A DNA stretch of 64,000 bases, taken from the NCBI GenBank assembly GCA_958295665.1, contig OY282560.1:41789044-41853043 (forward strand). The letters run 5' to 3'. The DNA comes from Tipula vernalis. Taxonomy: Eukaryota > Arthropoda > Insecta > Diptera > Tipulidae. Of this stretch, positions 12,544 to 24,560 are shown in pieces. The notes below the pieces were generated by a model. The model searched no databases. It was not told the DNA's origin and saw nothing but the letters and a program-made list of their open reading frames with translations. Numbering within the stretch: the first letter of the stretch is position 1; every line of letters starts with the position of its first letter. Both the position numbers and the translations under genes were made by a program.

Positions 12544-12889
12544 ATTTTTTTTTGGTTTTAATCTATGCACTCTGTTTTGGGGCTCAAGGCACTCCCAACT
12601 CTTTCGCAGTTTACTTTTACCGTCCTACTTTACGCATTAGTAGCTAAATCGAAGACGTACGGCTATAGACCCGTTTTTGTATAAACCACCTGCACATTGC
12701 ATTGCTTCATGCCAACCTATAGTGCTGACATGAAAGGTGGGTCGGCCCATGGATTCTGCACTCTCAACAGGGGGTCATAGATGTCACAGATGATGAAAAA
12801 TCCCTTTTGCATCCCGCCCCTATCGGGATTCGAACCCGGTACCTCCCGATCCAACCGCCGCAGCTTTAACCACTGCGCCGTTTGGTCGG
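12544..12889 (-). mobile_element. tRNA-derived SINE with target-site duplication
   Basis: Reading the minus strand from 12889, the head is tRNA-like. A box-A-like GGCGCAGTGGTTAAAGC is followed by a box-B-like GGTTCGAATCC at 12836-12826. A unique body and a short A-rich tail follow (T run at 12545-12553 on the plus strand). The 8-base duplication TATAGAAG flanks it at 12536-12543 and 12890-12897. It sits in the endonuclease region of a LINE relic. The pol III boxes are internal, as in tRNA-derived SINEs. A partial second copy lies at 21338-21507. Confidence 0.88.
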
Positions 12890-13019
12890 TATAGAAGGTT
12901 TTAACACAGATAATTTGCAGCCTGATACAAATTTTGTTGCCAACTTTTATAATTTACTCGCAGAGGCAGAGTTCGGCCTGTGGTATTATGACAGTAGAGT
13001 TGCGATAAACTTTTCATAC

Positions 13020-13058
13020 GGGCAATTGATATGGGCAATTGATATGGGCAATTGATAT
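13020..13058. repeat. three exact 13-base tandem units
   Basis: GGGCAATTGATAT is repeated three times head to tail inside the LINE endonuclease remnant. It is a local slippage event with no other function suggested. Confidence 0.9.
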
Positions 13059-14741
13059 CACGACCTTCATATATTGATCTCGTTATCACTAAGCGCCTGT
13101 ATGGAATCATGAATTTTTTCTCAAATCGAGTTGCCTGGAGTATCAAAACATCATTTGAGATTTTTTTCTACTTTATACTTATAGATAAGAGTCATTATCG
13201 TAATATTGATGCTGATGTCTTGTGTGCTTACGTAATACAATATCCCTGAAATCAATTCTAGAATTCCACCACCACTAAATGCTCGAAATCATTTAACCAT
13301 TTAACCTTGCTATAAATAGTTTGTCGTCCTCGCAAATTAGATTTAGGAAAAATTATGAAATCGATACGGCTCGATTACTGATGATCTGTATGTATAAGAT
13401 TCTGGTTTTGTGAAATGAGTTTGATTGGAACGGAATTTTTATTTTTCTCACATTCCGTTTTCTCGCCGAATAATTTCGTTCCAAAAATTTCTATTCTAGT
13501 TCTCTTTGCGGCATTTGCTTTTAGTACTAGTTCTAAATAAACATAGCGTTCATCAATACTATATAACATCCTGCACAATACCGTTCAACAATTTCATTTA
13601 ACAAAGAAGACTAAGGAAAAGGTTGGCGGACTAAAATTCCTATATCTATAGTATTTTAGAATAATTTTATTGAACATTTTATTGAATGAAAATACAAATT
13701 TACTAATAAATATTTAATTTTATTCATTTATTGTACATATTTGTGTTATTATTACCGTATATGCTTTAAAATTTATGCAAAATTAAATGATTAATAAAAA
13801 TATATATAAATCATTACTTGTCTTTCCCGAGGCAATATCCACACTTTGCTCTAAACAACTTAAGAGTAAATTCCACGACACTAATAATTGTATTTTACCG
13901 ACAAATTCCACGACGAAAGATTTTGATGCTTTATTCCACTCATTTAGAATAAAATCCCATTCCAAAAACAATTCCACACAACCTGAATCTGCCTACTGAT
14001 TACTATGCTGGATGAATATCGATTGCTTTATTGACTCTTTTGGATTTTACCAAAGCATTCAAGCATTTAGCGTTTGCAATACGTTGAAGCTTAAGGCAAC
14101 ATGTTTAATATAGCTTTTAGCAATGGAGTGCTGCAAGTTCTATTTTAGGGCATCTGTTGCTTGCTAGATTTATAAATGGTCTGCCTAATGTGGTACGTTA
14201 CTGTAACTGTCACAGTGATTTCGAAAATTGTGAGCACTGGGCTAATAATAATCAATTTCGGCTGAAGCCGTCTAAATCTGAGTATATTCTTTTTGCAAAA
14301 AGTAACATTTCACGGAAGAAACTCCAGCCCCATCAAAATTATAGTTGAAAACTTGGAGGTGTGGTGTACTTAAATGCAACAAATTTGGGATTAAGCATGT
14401 ATAGTGTATTTACATTGGTTTGCGTTGTTTGTAGATTTCTGCGCTACTAATGAGTCAGCCAATCAGGAAGTTGTTTGTTTAATCACTGCTGATGCCCCAT
14501 ATTATTTATGGCTGACCAGTCATGAGACTTCTAAACGACAAGGTTTTCGAAAAAATCCAGAATAGCTCCTATGCAAGTCTGCGGTTTTTATATAAGGTGC
14601 CCAGAGCAACTCGTATGACGGAGTTCATTATTTGTTTTCTGGACGCACTTTGAAGACATTTTTAAGTATAGAATTTGCCTTGATTGTGATAGTGAACGTT
14701 TATACCGATTATTGTTACCTCGTGTAATTATAGCCGAGTTA

Positions 14742-15142
14742 AGGTGGATTTATATTATCAGTTCCTACTCGTATCGTGTCAGACATCATCAATTTATACT
14801 ATCCGTACCTTTCAATTCAGGCATTTTCTTCGTATGAAGAATCGTTTTCTTATATTCGTATCTTTGGGTTACGTATAGAGTAAAGATAACAAACAAAAAT
14901 TCAAAAATGTTTTAGTAGCAATTTATACAATTTTTGTTTGTTTCGCTATTCTTTCGTATTTTTTCGTCTTCAGATATCAGACAAAACATTCTTTTCAACA
15001 ATATGTGTCTGTGTCGGTACGAGTAGGAACGGAAAGGAATGGATAATATAAATACTCATATAGAAAGTACATGTAACAATGTTTTTTTCGTCTGACACGA
15101 TACGAGTAGGAACTGAAAGGAACTGATAATATAAATCCACCT
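14742..15142. mobile_element. MITE with TIRs and nested subterminal repeats
   Basis: This is a 401-base non-coding element. The left end AGGTGGATTTATATTATCAG and the right end are inverted copies over more than 40 bases, apart from one small insertion. It is flanked by TTA on both sides (14739-14741 and 15143-15145), which suits PIF/Harbinger-type insertion; TTAA is also possible. A second, diverged copy of the terminal sequence lies just inside each end (about 14793-14820 and 15016-15055), so the termini are duplicated. Confidence 0.88.
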
Positions 15143-15339
15143 TTAATCATTTTTCATTTATATGGGGGAGGGGTATCGGTCCAAAAATGTTTAAATTCCT
15201 ACGTGATCGCTTCAAAGAACAAGATTAAGCCTTAAGTAAGATTTTTTTTTGATTTACTATTTAAATTATTTTGAGTAAATTAGGCGAAATGTGACGAATC
15301 AGAAGACTTACGCATCATACGAAAGAACTAACATAATAG

Positions 15340-15705
15340 ATCACATGTTCACTTGTCACGTCACTTGAAAACTGATATTCTTGAAGACGGACCAAGTCGA
15401 CTGCAACTTGAAGTATATTAGGCAAATTAGAAATAAAATCATTTTATAACAAAAAAATTATTTTAAATAAGAACATATTTTGAAAGTGTACAAAATTATT
15501 CAAAAACCCTTATTTCAAAATACATATGTATGTATATAAAATAAAATAATTACATCCTTCCATTTTGTGGTCCAAGTGACATTTGTCGTATAAAGTGACG
15601 TTCGACGTAACAAATGACTAAGAGAATGGCAAAATTGATGTGATGTGACTTTAGTCATTAAAAATAACATGATACGACTATGATAATTGGAATAGGTCTT
15701 TCATG
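15340..15705. mobile_element. eroded copy of the CACCCCAATT MITE family
   Basis: It shares CACGTCACTTGAAAA.TGATATTCTTGAAG near its left side, and CGACTATGATAATTGG at its right end, with the intact member at 43767-44160. The left terminus is lost. The centre is A/T-rich with no coding capacity. Confidence 0.7.
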
Positions 15706-17580
15706 GTCACAAAAAATATTGTAGTTAGTTTAACCGGACAAAAAAAAATGGGACGACCACGCTAAGGTAATTAAAACTTATAATAAGCTAAATGAATGAA
15801 ATGGGCTTTATAAGGGAAGTCGGGCAAAGCCAAATATTAATAAACGCACAATAAGAAACATTTTTTTTGTCGGGTAACCCGGAATTATACAACAAGTTCA
15901 CAAATTAAAGCTGACATTCAGCTACCAAATTCGTTAGGATTATCTTACAGGTTATGGCAACGGCGTGCCTTAAAATTCCTGTTAAAAAATTGTCTATGGA
16001 ATTCGATGATAAGTAGTACTATGACTTAAATTGGGTAAGCTAAATGACAATTTGTTCTTTTGTTTTATATTTGGGTGATTGTTTTGGCTAATTATCGGCT
16101 TATTGTTTCGGTTAAATAATTAAAAAAGCATTGAGAAGTCGGCTTAACATTCAACTTATTTATTGTTCTAAGATGTTTTGGTATTTCAAAATTTTTGAAA
16201 TTGCCCTTATAAACTAAAATAACTAAAATGTTTATGGTTGCTTGTTGTTGAAAATTCAAATTGGGTATTTCAATTTATTTTTGGCTCTACAAGAAGCCGA
16301 AAAAGCGACTAAATCTCATTGATATGTGTGAACAATTATTTCACATTTGCTGCCCGAATATTATCTTATTATGTATATTATTTTTAAATTCAATCTAATA
16401 AAAAAAATAATTAGCCCTAAACAAATATTTACATTAATTACAAGAACCATATTAATATTGTTGCTATATTAGATTCCACCAACAAAATAACCATTAAAAT
16501 CATGAAAATACATAAATTCACCACATATTTCATCTCCATAAACAACATTATTTACAGTTGCAATAAATCGCGCCCCACTTTGATCCATAAATAAATTAAA
16601 AAAAAAATAAATTATAAAACTCGAAAAAACCAATAAAAATAAATTTGATACTCTTCCCAGCTCTCAGTATCTGACTTATTAAAATTAATAACATAGCTAG
16701 TCTGTTGAAAAAATAACCGGTTGAAGAAAATCGAATTGATATTTATTTATGTTTGTTTACGTTTCACTGGATTTTTCCCCTTGAGCGGAAAATTATAATA
16801 ATTTCCGCGCTATTAACTAATTAAAATGTGTGGGTGTGTGTGTGTGTATATGTGTACTTATAGAAATTTTCTTTTGCTGTGAAAATTGTTTGTCGTTTTT
16901 TTTACATACACAAATTGGTTAATTAGCGCAACATCTATTCCTTTTCTACTTCACTGTGCCTCTCTCTGGCTTGGTATCGGTAGGTTTACTATTCTAAAAA
17001 TATAATTTTTCCAATTTTCTTATCATCTTATGAATTCATGCTGTTTTAGGTATTTTTCTTTTATTGTTCTTCTAATTAAAAAACAATAGAAATTTAATTT
17101 TTTCATGACTTCAGTCCATTTGTAATAGTTTTGTGTACTTTTACATAGTTTTATGTTTTCGTTTTTTTTTTTTAAATTAATTTTATGGGTAGTAAGTAGT
17201 CAAGGTTAGCTGGAATATAAATAATGAATGTGCGGTGGTTTTGAGGTTACATGTTTGGTTTTGTTGAAATGAGAAATGTACATTAGTTGATTTTACGTAG
17301 CTTTTTAACCTAAAATAAGGGTTCAATTTTTCAAATAACAAGTAAAAATGTTTGAAATGTTGAAAATCCTAAAAATGTTTGCTATCATGAGGTTTTAGTA
17401 GCAATGGTCAAAGGGGTTTTGTGCGAGTTTATCCTAAAATTAAACTTGCACTTCGAATTGTTTAAATTTTGCCCGTGATAAATTCCGCTCAAGAAAAATT
17501 TTAATTAATTCTCGGTTTGCTAACCAAAAGAAATATGAAGAATATAATATTGAAAATATCAAGGGCTGACACCTCATGAG
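15706..17580. other. AT-rich non-coding stretch with a short GT microsatellite
   Basis: No domain-bearing frame was seen. A (GT)n tract with minor interruptions occupies about 16827-16857. Otherwise there are only homopolymers and short A/T words. Confidence 0.5.
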
Positions 17581-17589
17581 GTGATCAGA

Positions 17590-18300
17590 ACTTCGGTCTT
17601 GATTAATTCAACTCATCTCAAATCAATCCCATACTGAACTCAACCAACATCTCAATCGCAACGGAATCCTAAACGCAATTACCAAATTAAACGCCAACCC
17701 AACCCTCAACTCAATCACCAAATCAACTTACAAATTCACTCTTAACCAAACTTCAAATTAACTTTTAAATAATTCCCTAATCGAACCACTCACTTAATCT
17801 GAATGGAAGTTAACTAAATCCGAACTCAACTACACATCAACTCCACACTTATTCGTCAACCCTATCCTGCTACATGCATTTATGAACTCAACACAGTCTA
17901 ACTTCCACTAAACCCTAAACTCGTCGAACCCTTATATCATCATATTATCATGACACTATACCATTAAACCATCATAAAATCTAACCATCATACCACAGTA
18001 ACGTCGAACCGTCACACAATGATGTATACCTTACCAACAATCCACCATACCTTCATCCCATCATACCATCATATCATCGTAACATCGTGCCATCGTATAA
18101 TCATACCATCAGGCCATGATATCACCATACCATCCAACCGTTATACCATTATACCATCATAACATTATACCGTCATATAATCATACCATCGTATCATCAT
18201 AAGTTTATACCACCAACACTTCACACCATTCTTATATACAAACAACATCATAACATCAAAACTTTATACATCGCACCATCATACCGTCATCAAAAATCAA
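17590..18300. repeat. decayed microsatellite-like blocks (CAACTCAAT-type, then ACCATCAT-type)
   Basis: From 17590 to about 17930 the plus strand is strongly depleted of G and rich in CAAC, CTCAA and CCAAC words. From 17935 to 18300 it changes to imperfect repeats of ATACCATC/ATCATACC with an 8-9-base period. The two blocks abut and end about 110 bases before the piggyBac-like element. Confidence 0.7.
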
Positions 18301-18418
18301 CAGAACCTCTCAAGAAGGAGATGGAGGTTTGAGATATTAACAGTGACCTTTCTTAAATCTTAAACAATGTTTGTGTAAAGTTTGGTTCAAACCGGTCAAG
18401 GTGGATGGATATGTTTAA

Positions 18419-20880
18419 CCTTCTCTCTGTGTATTGGGGTCAAATTGACCCCAGTCGATTTTAAGATTAAAAAAAATACGTTTCTTATTATTTAAATGGC
18501 CCATGCCCTATATGATAGCCTCAACTACTATTTCATACACGCAATACAATGAAAATCAGTCCCAAATTATTGTAAATTTTGTAATTACCGTAGCCTGAAA
18601 TAAACCAAGCGCATTTCTGTGTACTGGGGTCAAAATGACCCCAATTTACTTCCATGCACTATTTTCTATATAAATCAAAAAATTATTTACTTTTTATATC
18701 TATGAATGTATTGTATCTGTCTGTGATGTGTTGTGCAATTTTTCTGCTAATTAGTAAGTGAAACCGAGAGAGAAACTGCTTTGTTATTCACTTTTTGTAT
18801 GTGTATTATACATAAAAACACTAAAAAATCTGAGTTTTCGAAAATTTTGTCAAAAATGGGTGAAGAACCTTAAATTATGACCAAAAACTCGAAAAATGTC
18901 AACAACTGTCAAAAACTGTCGGGAAGTGTCAAAAACTGTACGTGTGATATTGGAAAAAGAGAGGAAATAAAATGTTCTTATTGTTTCGTGAGTACATTAT
19001 TGAAATATGCCGGTTAATTTAGAAACTGTTCTAACTGGTTGAAACAGTTCTGAACGTTAATGAAGCTAAAATCGTACATTTTTCAGTTTTTTTCGCTGTC
19101 AAAAAGTCCTGTCAAAAAATGTCGAAAACAAAGGTTTTAAAAGACTGTCCAGAACTCGTGTCAAAACGACACGTAACATAAACTGTTCCCCAAATACTAG
19201 TTTGCGACACTACCCGTCTCTGGCATATACGTATGTATATACATACACATACCTATTCTTGATATTTTTCCTCATTTTACTTTTGTATTATTTTACCGTT
19301 ACTGGTATTTGGAATGATCGCTGAACGATATTTCTGGTTTAGTTTTTGTTTGTAGTTCAAGGTGCTTAGTAGTAAAAATAGCTAATCATGGTATGTGGTA
19401 CTATGCCCAAATAAAAAAAACTATCGGAAAGTGGAGCTTGAAACCTCCGATTGTAACCAAAACACGCAACTTCCTCCTACTGCGAGAAAGAGAAGGCTTG
19501 ACGGTTTAAACAGAAATAAATCAAACCACCCAGTTACTATAGCTGTCTAAGACAGTAGCGGCTAAAAATCGATAGATTGGCAGCATTCCTATATATATGG
19601 AATATGTCCTTGGCAAACATTCGAGGACCTCATAAACCATCATGAAATTTAATCATTGATCAAACAATTGGCTCTAGGTCGAGGGAGATATTCTTTCCGA
19701 CAGTATATTGGTACATTCGAAGCCAGAGAAGTTTAGAATTAAAATATTCTGTCTATGCGACGCAAACAGTTCTTACCCATTGAACGCAGAAGTATATGTT
19801 AGTAGGCAACCAAAGGAGCATAAGAAATAATAATTACCATGGACAACTTTTTCACTAGTTGTTCTTTAGCCGATTAACTTTTGCAGAAAAAACTAATACT
19901 TAATTGGTACAATTAGATGAAATAAAACCGATCTTCCCAAAGAGTTTAGTAGTAAGGTGGAATTAAAAACATGAGAACTAAAACCTTCAAAATTCTGTTT
20001 TGATATCAACCAAACACTTGTGCATTTTTTTCCTAAACCAAAAAAAACGTTTTGCTATTATCAACTTTACACATCAAAAACGGAGTAGAGCGTGAGTCTA
20101 ATATAACTAATTAAATTTTGGATTATAACGCAACAAAAGAGGGACACCTTTTATAAATTAGTGAGAACCTGTACATGCAAAAGGAAAACTTAACAATGGC
20201 TGATGGTGTTATTTTTTTAACCTTACTGACCGCGCTGATGTTGCAGCCTTTACGTTTTGTATAAAAGCGCCAACCGCCCCTTTTTATGAACTCGGAAAGC
20301 ATCAGAAAGAAAATCATTTCTAAAAGAATTGGCTATGCAACTAGTGCAGGCCAATGTGTTGGAGCGGCTCTATAACACTCGAAAATTAAATAAAAATAAG
20401 GACAGGAATCGACTTAATAGGTTATAAAGCATTACCAATAAGGCGGCGGGAATCAACAGGCGAAGAAGTGAAGACAGGTTAAGACAGTTAGCAAACGAAG
20501 ACGATGTTTCTAGAGTCATAAATCATCTGATATGAAAACCAGAACAAGATGTCAATTTTGTAATGAGCTATTTTGTCCCAACCACACCAAAATCATATGG
20601 ATAGAATGGATAAAAAAACGGGAAATGGTTTCGGATGAAGAGGAAGTGGTATCAGATTTCGCATCTGATTAAAACATAAATTTGACTAATTAAAATGTGA
20701 TTTTCAGCGAATGCAACTGTTAATTTTTTTTTATATGTTTTGAATCTTGAATGTAATTATATTTATAGAAAATAAAGAATTTTTATTTACTTTCCCTATG
20801 AAATACATGAAGATATCTATGGGGTCAACTTGACCCCTATTCACAGACAACGTGATAGTAAGCTATACACAGAGTGAAGG
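18419..20880 (+). mobile_element. piggyBac-like transposon with TTAA duplications
   Basis: This is a 2462-base element bounded by TTAA on both sides (18415-18418 and 20881-20884). The terminal inverted repeats are CCTTCTCTCTGTGTAT on the left and CCTTCACTCTGTGTAT on the right, read inward. Subterminal palindromes of the form GGGGTCAANNTGACCCC lie near 18437, 18621 and 20821. The interior carries a degraded piggyBac transposase on the same strand. TTAA target choice is the family hallmark. Confidence 0.93.
19640..20672 (+). pseudogene. piggyBac-like transposase remnants
   Basis: The pieces lie in family order. IIDQTIG, around the position of the first catalytic Asp, is near 19660. PEKFRIKIFCLCDANSSYP follows near 19720, and TMDNFFTS (next Asp) with LLQKKLI near 19840. 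RKT.QWLMVLFF is near 20180, and the C-terminal Cys-rich tail RCQFCNELFCPNHTKIIW ends in an acidic stretch at the stop, 20670-20672. Several stops and frameshifts intervene, and the segment holding the later Asp pair looks lost between 19930 and 20150. Similarity to piggyBac is clear from motif order. No intact product is possible. Confidence 0.85.
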
Positions 20881-20884
20881 TTAA

Positions 20885-21337
20885 ATATCATACATCTATA
20901 CTGTATATATAGTTTGCTCAAATGCTCACTAAACCCTTATCCAATTCCAACTCATCAGCATATATAAAAAATTCGTATATAACCAGGCACCCCAACCTCT
21001 TGATTTACAGTTTCTAAATTTCTAAATGCTTTTCAAATCTCCGCCTTGATCATAGAAGCAGATTGGCGAACAAAGTTCCAAATCGGAAAAGCCATTCTCG
21101 AAATACCAAGGGACAAACAGACGGACGGTAATTTTTTTTTTTTTTTTTCAGACGGGGACTTTCAAAACGTCGAGAAAAGTGGTATTGGACCAACCAAATT
21201 TTTCGTTATTTTTGACGGGATTTCAATACTTTGGTCTTTTTAGACCGAAGTAATTACTTTTCGTTACGGTTATGTGCAATAAGTGCGATTATTTCTAGGT
21301 ACGCTGTTCTGAAGATCTGTTTGTTTGTTTTGTAACT
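20885..21337. other. non-coding stretch with a CAGACGGACGG tract and a T run
   Basis: No gene was seen. CAAACAGACGGACGG followed by an 18-base T run (about 21114-21150) resembles short repeats common inside insect non-autonomous elements, but no boundaries were found. Confidence 0.4.
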
Positions 21338-21507
21338 GTGCAATCTTTTCTGGAACTCAAGCCTCAAGATAGTCTCTACTCTTTCGCAGATTGTGGTTTA
21401 TGGCCTGTCCTATGCAGTAGCCAAATCCATGACGCAAGGTTAAAGGTCCTTTTTGCACATTGTGTAATTCAAAATGAAAAATCCCTTTTGCATCTTGAAC
21501 TTAGGAT
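21338..21507 (-). mobile_element. partial, diverged second copy of the SINE
   Basis: It shares the words CTCAAG, ACTCTTTCGCAG, GTCCTA, AGTAGC.AAATC and finally AATGAAAAATCCCTTTTGCATC with the body of the 12544-12889 SINE, in the same order and orientation. The tRNA-like head is missing. Confidence 0.72.
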
Positions 21508-23389
21508 ATGTTTTAATTTAACGTTTAAATTTGTTCTACTTAGTTAGGGCTTATTTGTAAACCGATTTGAACGTATTCGATTCTTCGAAGTATTGGATTG
21601 TTCCAAATTGAGTGTTATATTGAGGCATTTAAGGATTTTTGTAACATTTTTCACTTTTAAAAATGTAACAATAATAATGATAATACAGACGTTATTGTTC
21701 CAATCTTCTTGTTCCAACAATCATTATATTACTAAATCAATTAGCAGCTAAAATTAAATTTAATTGTGGTGTTAATTTGTTAAGTGTTAATAGTTAATAA
21801 GGCACCCCCACATATTTAGCAGTGTCGTAAAATTCCATTAAACTTAACTTTCAGTATATGTAGTGCAGGATGTTTTAATTGCACATTCTTGTTGAATTGT
21901 AAACAATTTAAATATCATCTATCAAAACAAAATAATAATTACTCGTATTTTTTTTTTTATTATTTATTTTGCGATTGATGTAATCAAAATGCCATAAACA
22001 CAATATGGTTTATATCAACCACACACTGCACACAACCACACCATTTATGCCATCCAGACCAACGGGCATTTTGCCAAGTGTATATAATTAATCGAAATTT
22101 CTTATAAACACAAGAAAAAAAAAATCCATTGAAAATGGAATATTTGAACCATCGACAAAACGAAGCTCGTCGCATTGTTTTTAGAAACATAGAACAGTAA
22201 AAAATATTTGAACCTTATTTCAGAATAACATGCAGTTAATGTCTTTTGTGAATATATAATCTGTCTGAACTTATAGACTTTGACCTTGTTCACGAATCAC
22301 TTTTACAGCAACATAGTTATTACATAAATGTTTTTTATTTTTATTTTTATGATGAGACAATCTGTCGACAATCCATTTACGTAAATAAAATTATAATTAA
22401 AAAAAAAAATATTCACATATGTGTTTAGATGCTGGCAATTCGCCATATCATGATTTTGCACAACGCTAAATTCTTCCAATATTACAAAATCCCTTTTTAA
22501 TAGTTTTAAAATGTGACTAGCGCAACACTCACTCATAACAGGAAGAGGTGGCACAATTCCAATTTCGATGATAGTGTTGCTATTGTAATAAACGTTGGAA
22601 AAATGTTTAGCAAACAAGAAACTATCAACAAACATCAATTTGTTATTATTCGCTAAATTAATTGATTTGAATTGAAATGGTTGAATAGTGATTTTATGAG
22701 GCATTGCATTGTTTGATTTTATTGTATGATGCTCCATTCTTATATTTTATAACGCTGCTTTTGCGAATGTTATGTTTATAAATTATTAATTTTTAGTGTT
22801 ATAGTTTACATTACGTTACGGGTACAATAGTGGTTTCTTGGTAGAAATCAGTGTAAAGGAATACAAATTTCACTTAATGATTTGACAATTTTATTAAATT
22901 AAAATAAAAAACTTTTTTAAAATATACATACTAACGTGACTCGCAGCATGTTATTATGTGTGTATTACTTAGATAAAATAAACTGAATAGTGTGGCAAAG
23001 AGGTGAGGGTCATTTAAGGTTTGATGTGAGCCACACACGCGTTATACATAACATTAGAATTATTTGTAAATAAATCATAAATATTAAAGGAATCCCGCGA
23101 CACGAAATTTTGTACACGCATAGTTTAATGTGTATGCGTATTTATAATGATTCGGTCTGGTCTGACTAATGGCCTTGATTTAATAATTTTTTATTTTAAA
23201 TAAAGCGACAATTTTATTTTGAAGTTTTAACACAGTTGTCTGTTGTACTTTTGAATTTTAAATACTGTTTAATTATTTGATAGTAGATAAACACGCAGCT
23301 TTGGACTGTCTCAAAGAGAACACCAATTCCGTAATTTAGTTAAAACTGTTTAACATTGTCACGCACATACAAACATATACATATGATTT
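21508..23389. other. AT-rich non-coding stretch
   Basis: The largest open frame (144 codons, minus strand, 22737-22303) has no recognisable motif and an A/T-driven composition. I see no gene here that I can support. Confidence 0.45.
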
Positions 23390-23635
23390 TAATATGTTCC
23401 GAAGATTGTAAGAGAATTCAATCCAGTTTCGAACTGATGAGCTTATGATTATGAAAAAATCAATCTTCTCATCAGGCCGCGGCGACTGGACTGATTATAC
23501 CACAATTTACATTCTATATATACAGAATGTGCTGTGCGTTAAGTACTAGCGAATCATACTAATACAGATGAACTATCTTAAAGCTCATCAGTTCGAAACT
23601 GGATTGAATTCTCTTACAATCTTCGGAACATATTA
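23390..23635. repeat. perfect 55-bp inverted repeat with 136-base loop
   Basis: The left arm at 23390-23444 (TAATATGTTCCGAAGATTGT ...) is the exact reverse complement of 23581-23635, with no mismatch. The loop contains a diverged echo of the arm (CTCATCAG ... ACTGGACTGA near 23467-23500) and a small internal hairpin (ACATTCT/AGAATGT). No target duplication is obvious and there is no coding capacity. It could be a MITE with long TIRs, a foldback element, or a hairpin-RNA locus. Confidence 0.92.
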
Positions 23636-24059
23636 GAAATTACATGAATTAATTAACATTCAACAAAAAATTAATAAAGTATACATATACAACTTTACGG
23701 AATAAATTTAATCCCAATTATTGAAACAATACATGTAAATGTTTATTTCGATTTAATGTTTTTTTTTTTTTTCATCCGTGTTACTCGATGTGGTCAATTT
23801 TCCCAGCATATAATTTGTTATGTTCACCGGTAGATATCACGCACGCCTGTTGGAAAAGTGATTTTCGGTTACAGTACTCTCCGCTTATCCAGAAATGGCA
23901 CATGTCATAATAGAATTGTCACGAAGAAATAAATAGGTCGCTGTTTACATTTTATCAGATATGAAAACTTTGTTATTGCAATGCTACGCCGTCGTCGTTA
24001 GACGAATGTCGCGCATTGCATTTCGCAAATGGATAACTATTTGCGTTGCTGTTTTTTAG

Positions 24060-24550
24060 TATGGCTACTTATCGAAAAATTCGGTTCTACCGAAAACGAG
24101 TTCGGCCGGTGATGTTTTTAAATCTTCTTTGAAGATTATGTTGGTAAATGTGTAGTCTATCTTTCGGTGTTGTGGCAGAGGATTGCTAACTTCAGCGTGC
24201 GATTCCATCTTTCAATGAAGGCATTTGCTTGTGGCTGATAAGCAGTCATTCTAAAATGGTGAGTTTCGAGCGTTCACATGAGTTCGAACTCCTCGATCCA
24301 GCCAGAGATGAGTACATTTGCAACAGTTGGTGCTGACATATCGAAAATCGGGATCGCGTCTGGCCAACGTGTGAAACGGTGGATTATCGTTAGGCAGCCT
24401 TCGGATGGTGGACAAGGTCCGACGAGATCAATGTTATGTAAACGAATCGTTCAGTCGTTGTGTCGAACATTTTCAGCTTTTGACGTATCTGATAATCGGT
24501 GTTTATTTGTCCGATCTAATCGAAATGCCTCGGTTGACCATCATTGGCTT
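24060..24550 (-). pseudogene. gypsy integrase fragment
   Basis: Minus-strand pieces resemble a retroviral-type integrase core: a region ending [20 protein letters not shown], then a SGWIEEF-like segment, then TAYQPQANAFIERWNR near the low-coordinate end. The segment that should carry the central catalytic Asp is shortened. Stops and frameshifts are present. Confidence 0.7.
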
Positions 24551-24560
24551 TTTCGGGCTT

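Larger units (their letters stand above)
12120..14470 (+). pseudogene. non-LTR retrotransposon (Jockey-like LINE) relic
   Basis: Endonuclease fragments are spread over several frames: HIIGMSEQHC and FLFLEIHLNSKRLLVGTVYN at 12190-12460, then SYIDLVITKRL and GVSKHH at 13070-13160. Reverse transcriptase pieces follow at 14010-14340 (TLLDFTKAF, GHLLLARFINGLPNVV, WANNNQFRLKPSK, ILFAKSNISRKKL). The YADD-bearing strand is missing between RFINGLPNVV and the WANNNQ part. A SINE (12544-12889) splits the endonuclease. Nothing recognisable of the element was seen at 13260-14000, which may be foreign or very decayed. Confidence 0.75.

Noticed and set aside
12815..12889. tRNA-like sequence on the minus strand
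   Set aside because: It has box A and box B but is followed by a SINE body and A-rich tail and is bounded by a target duplication, so it is a SINE head, not a tRNA gene.
22303..22737. 144-codon minus-strand open frame
   Set aside because: The longest unexplained frame in the left half, but there is no recognisable motif, and its C-terminal third is translated from T-rich sequence. I could not support it as a gene.
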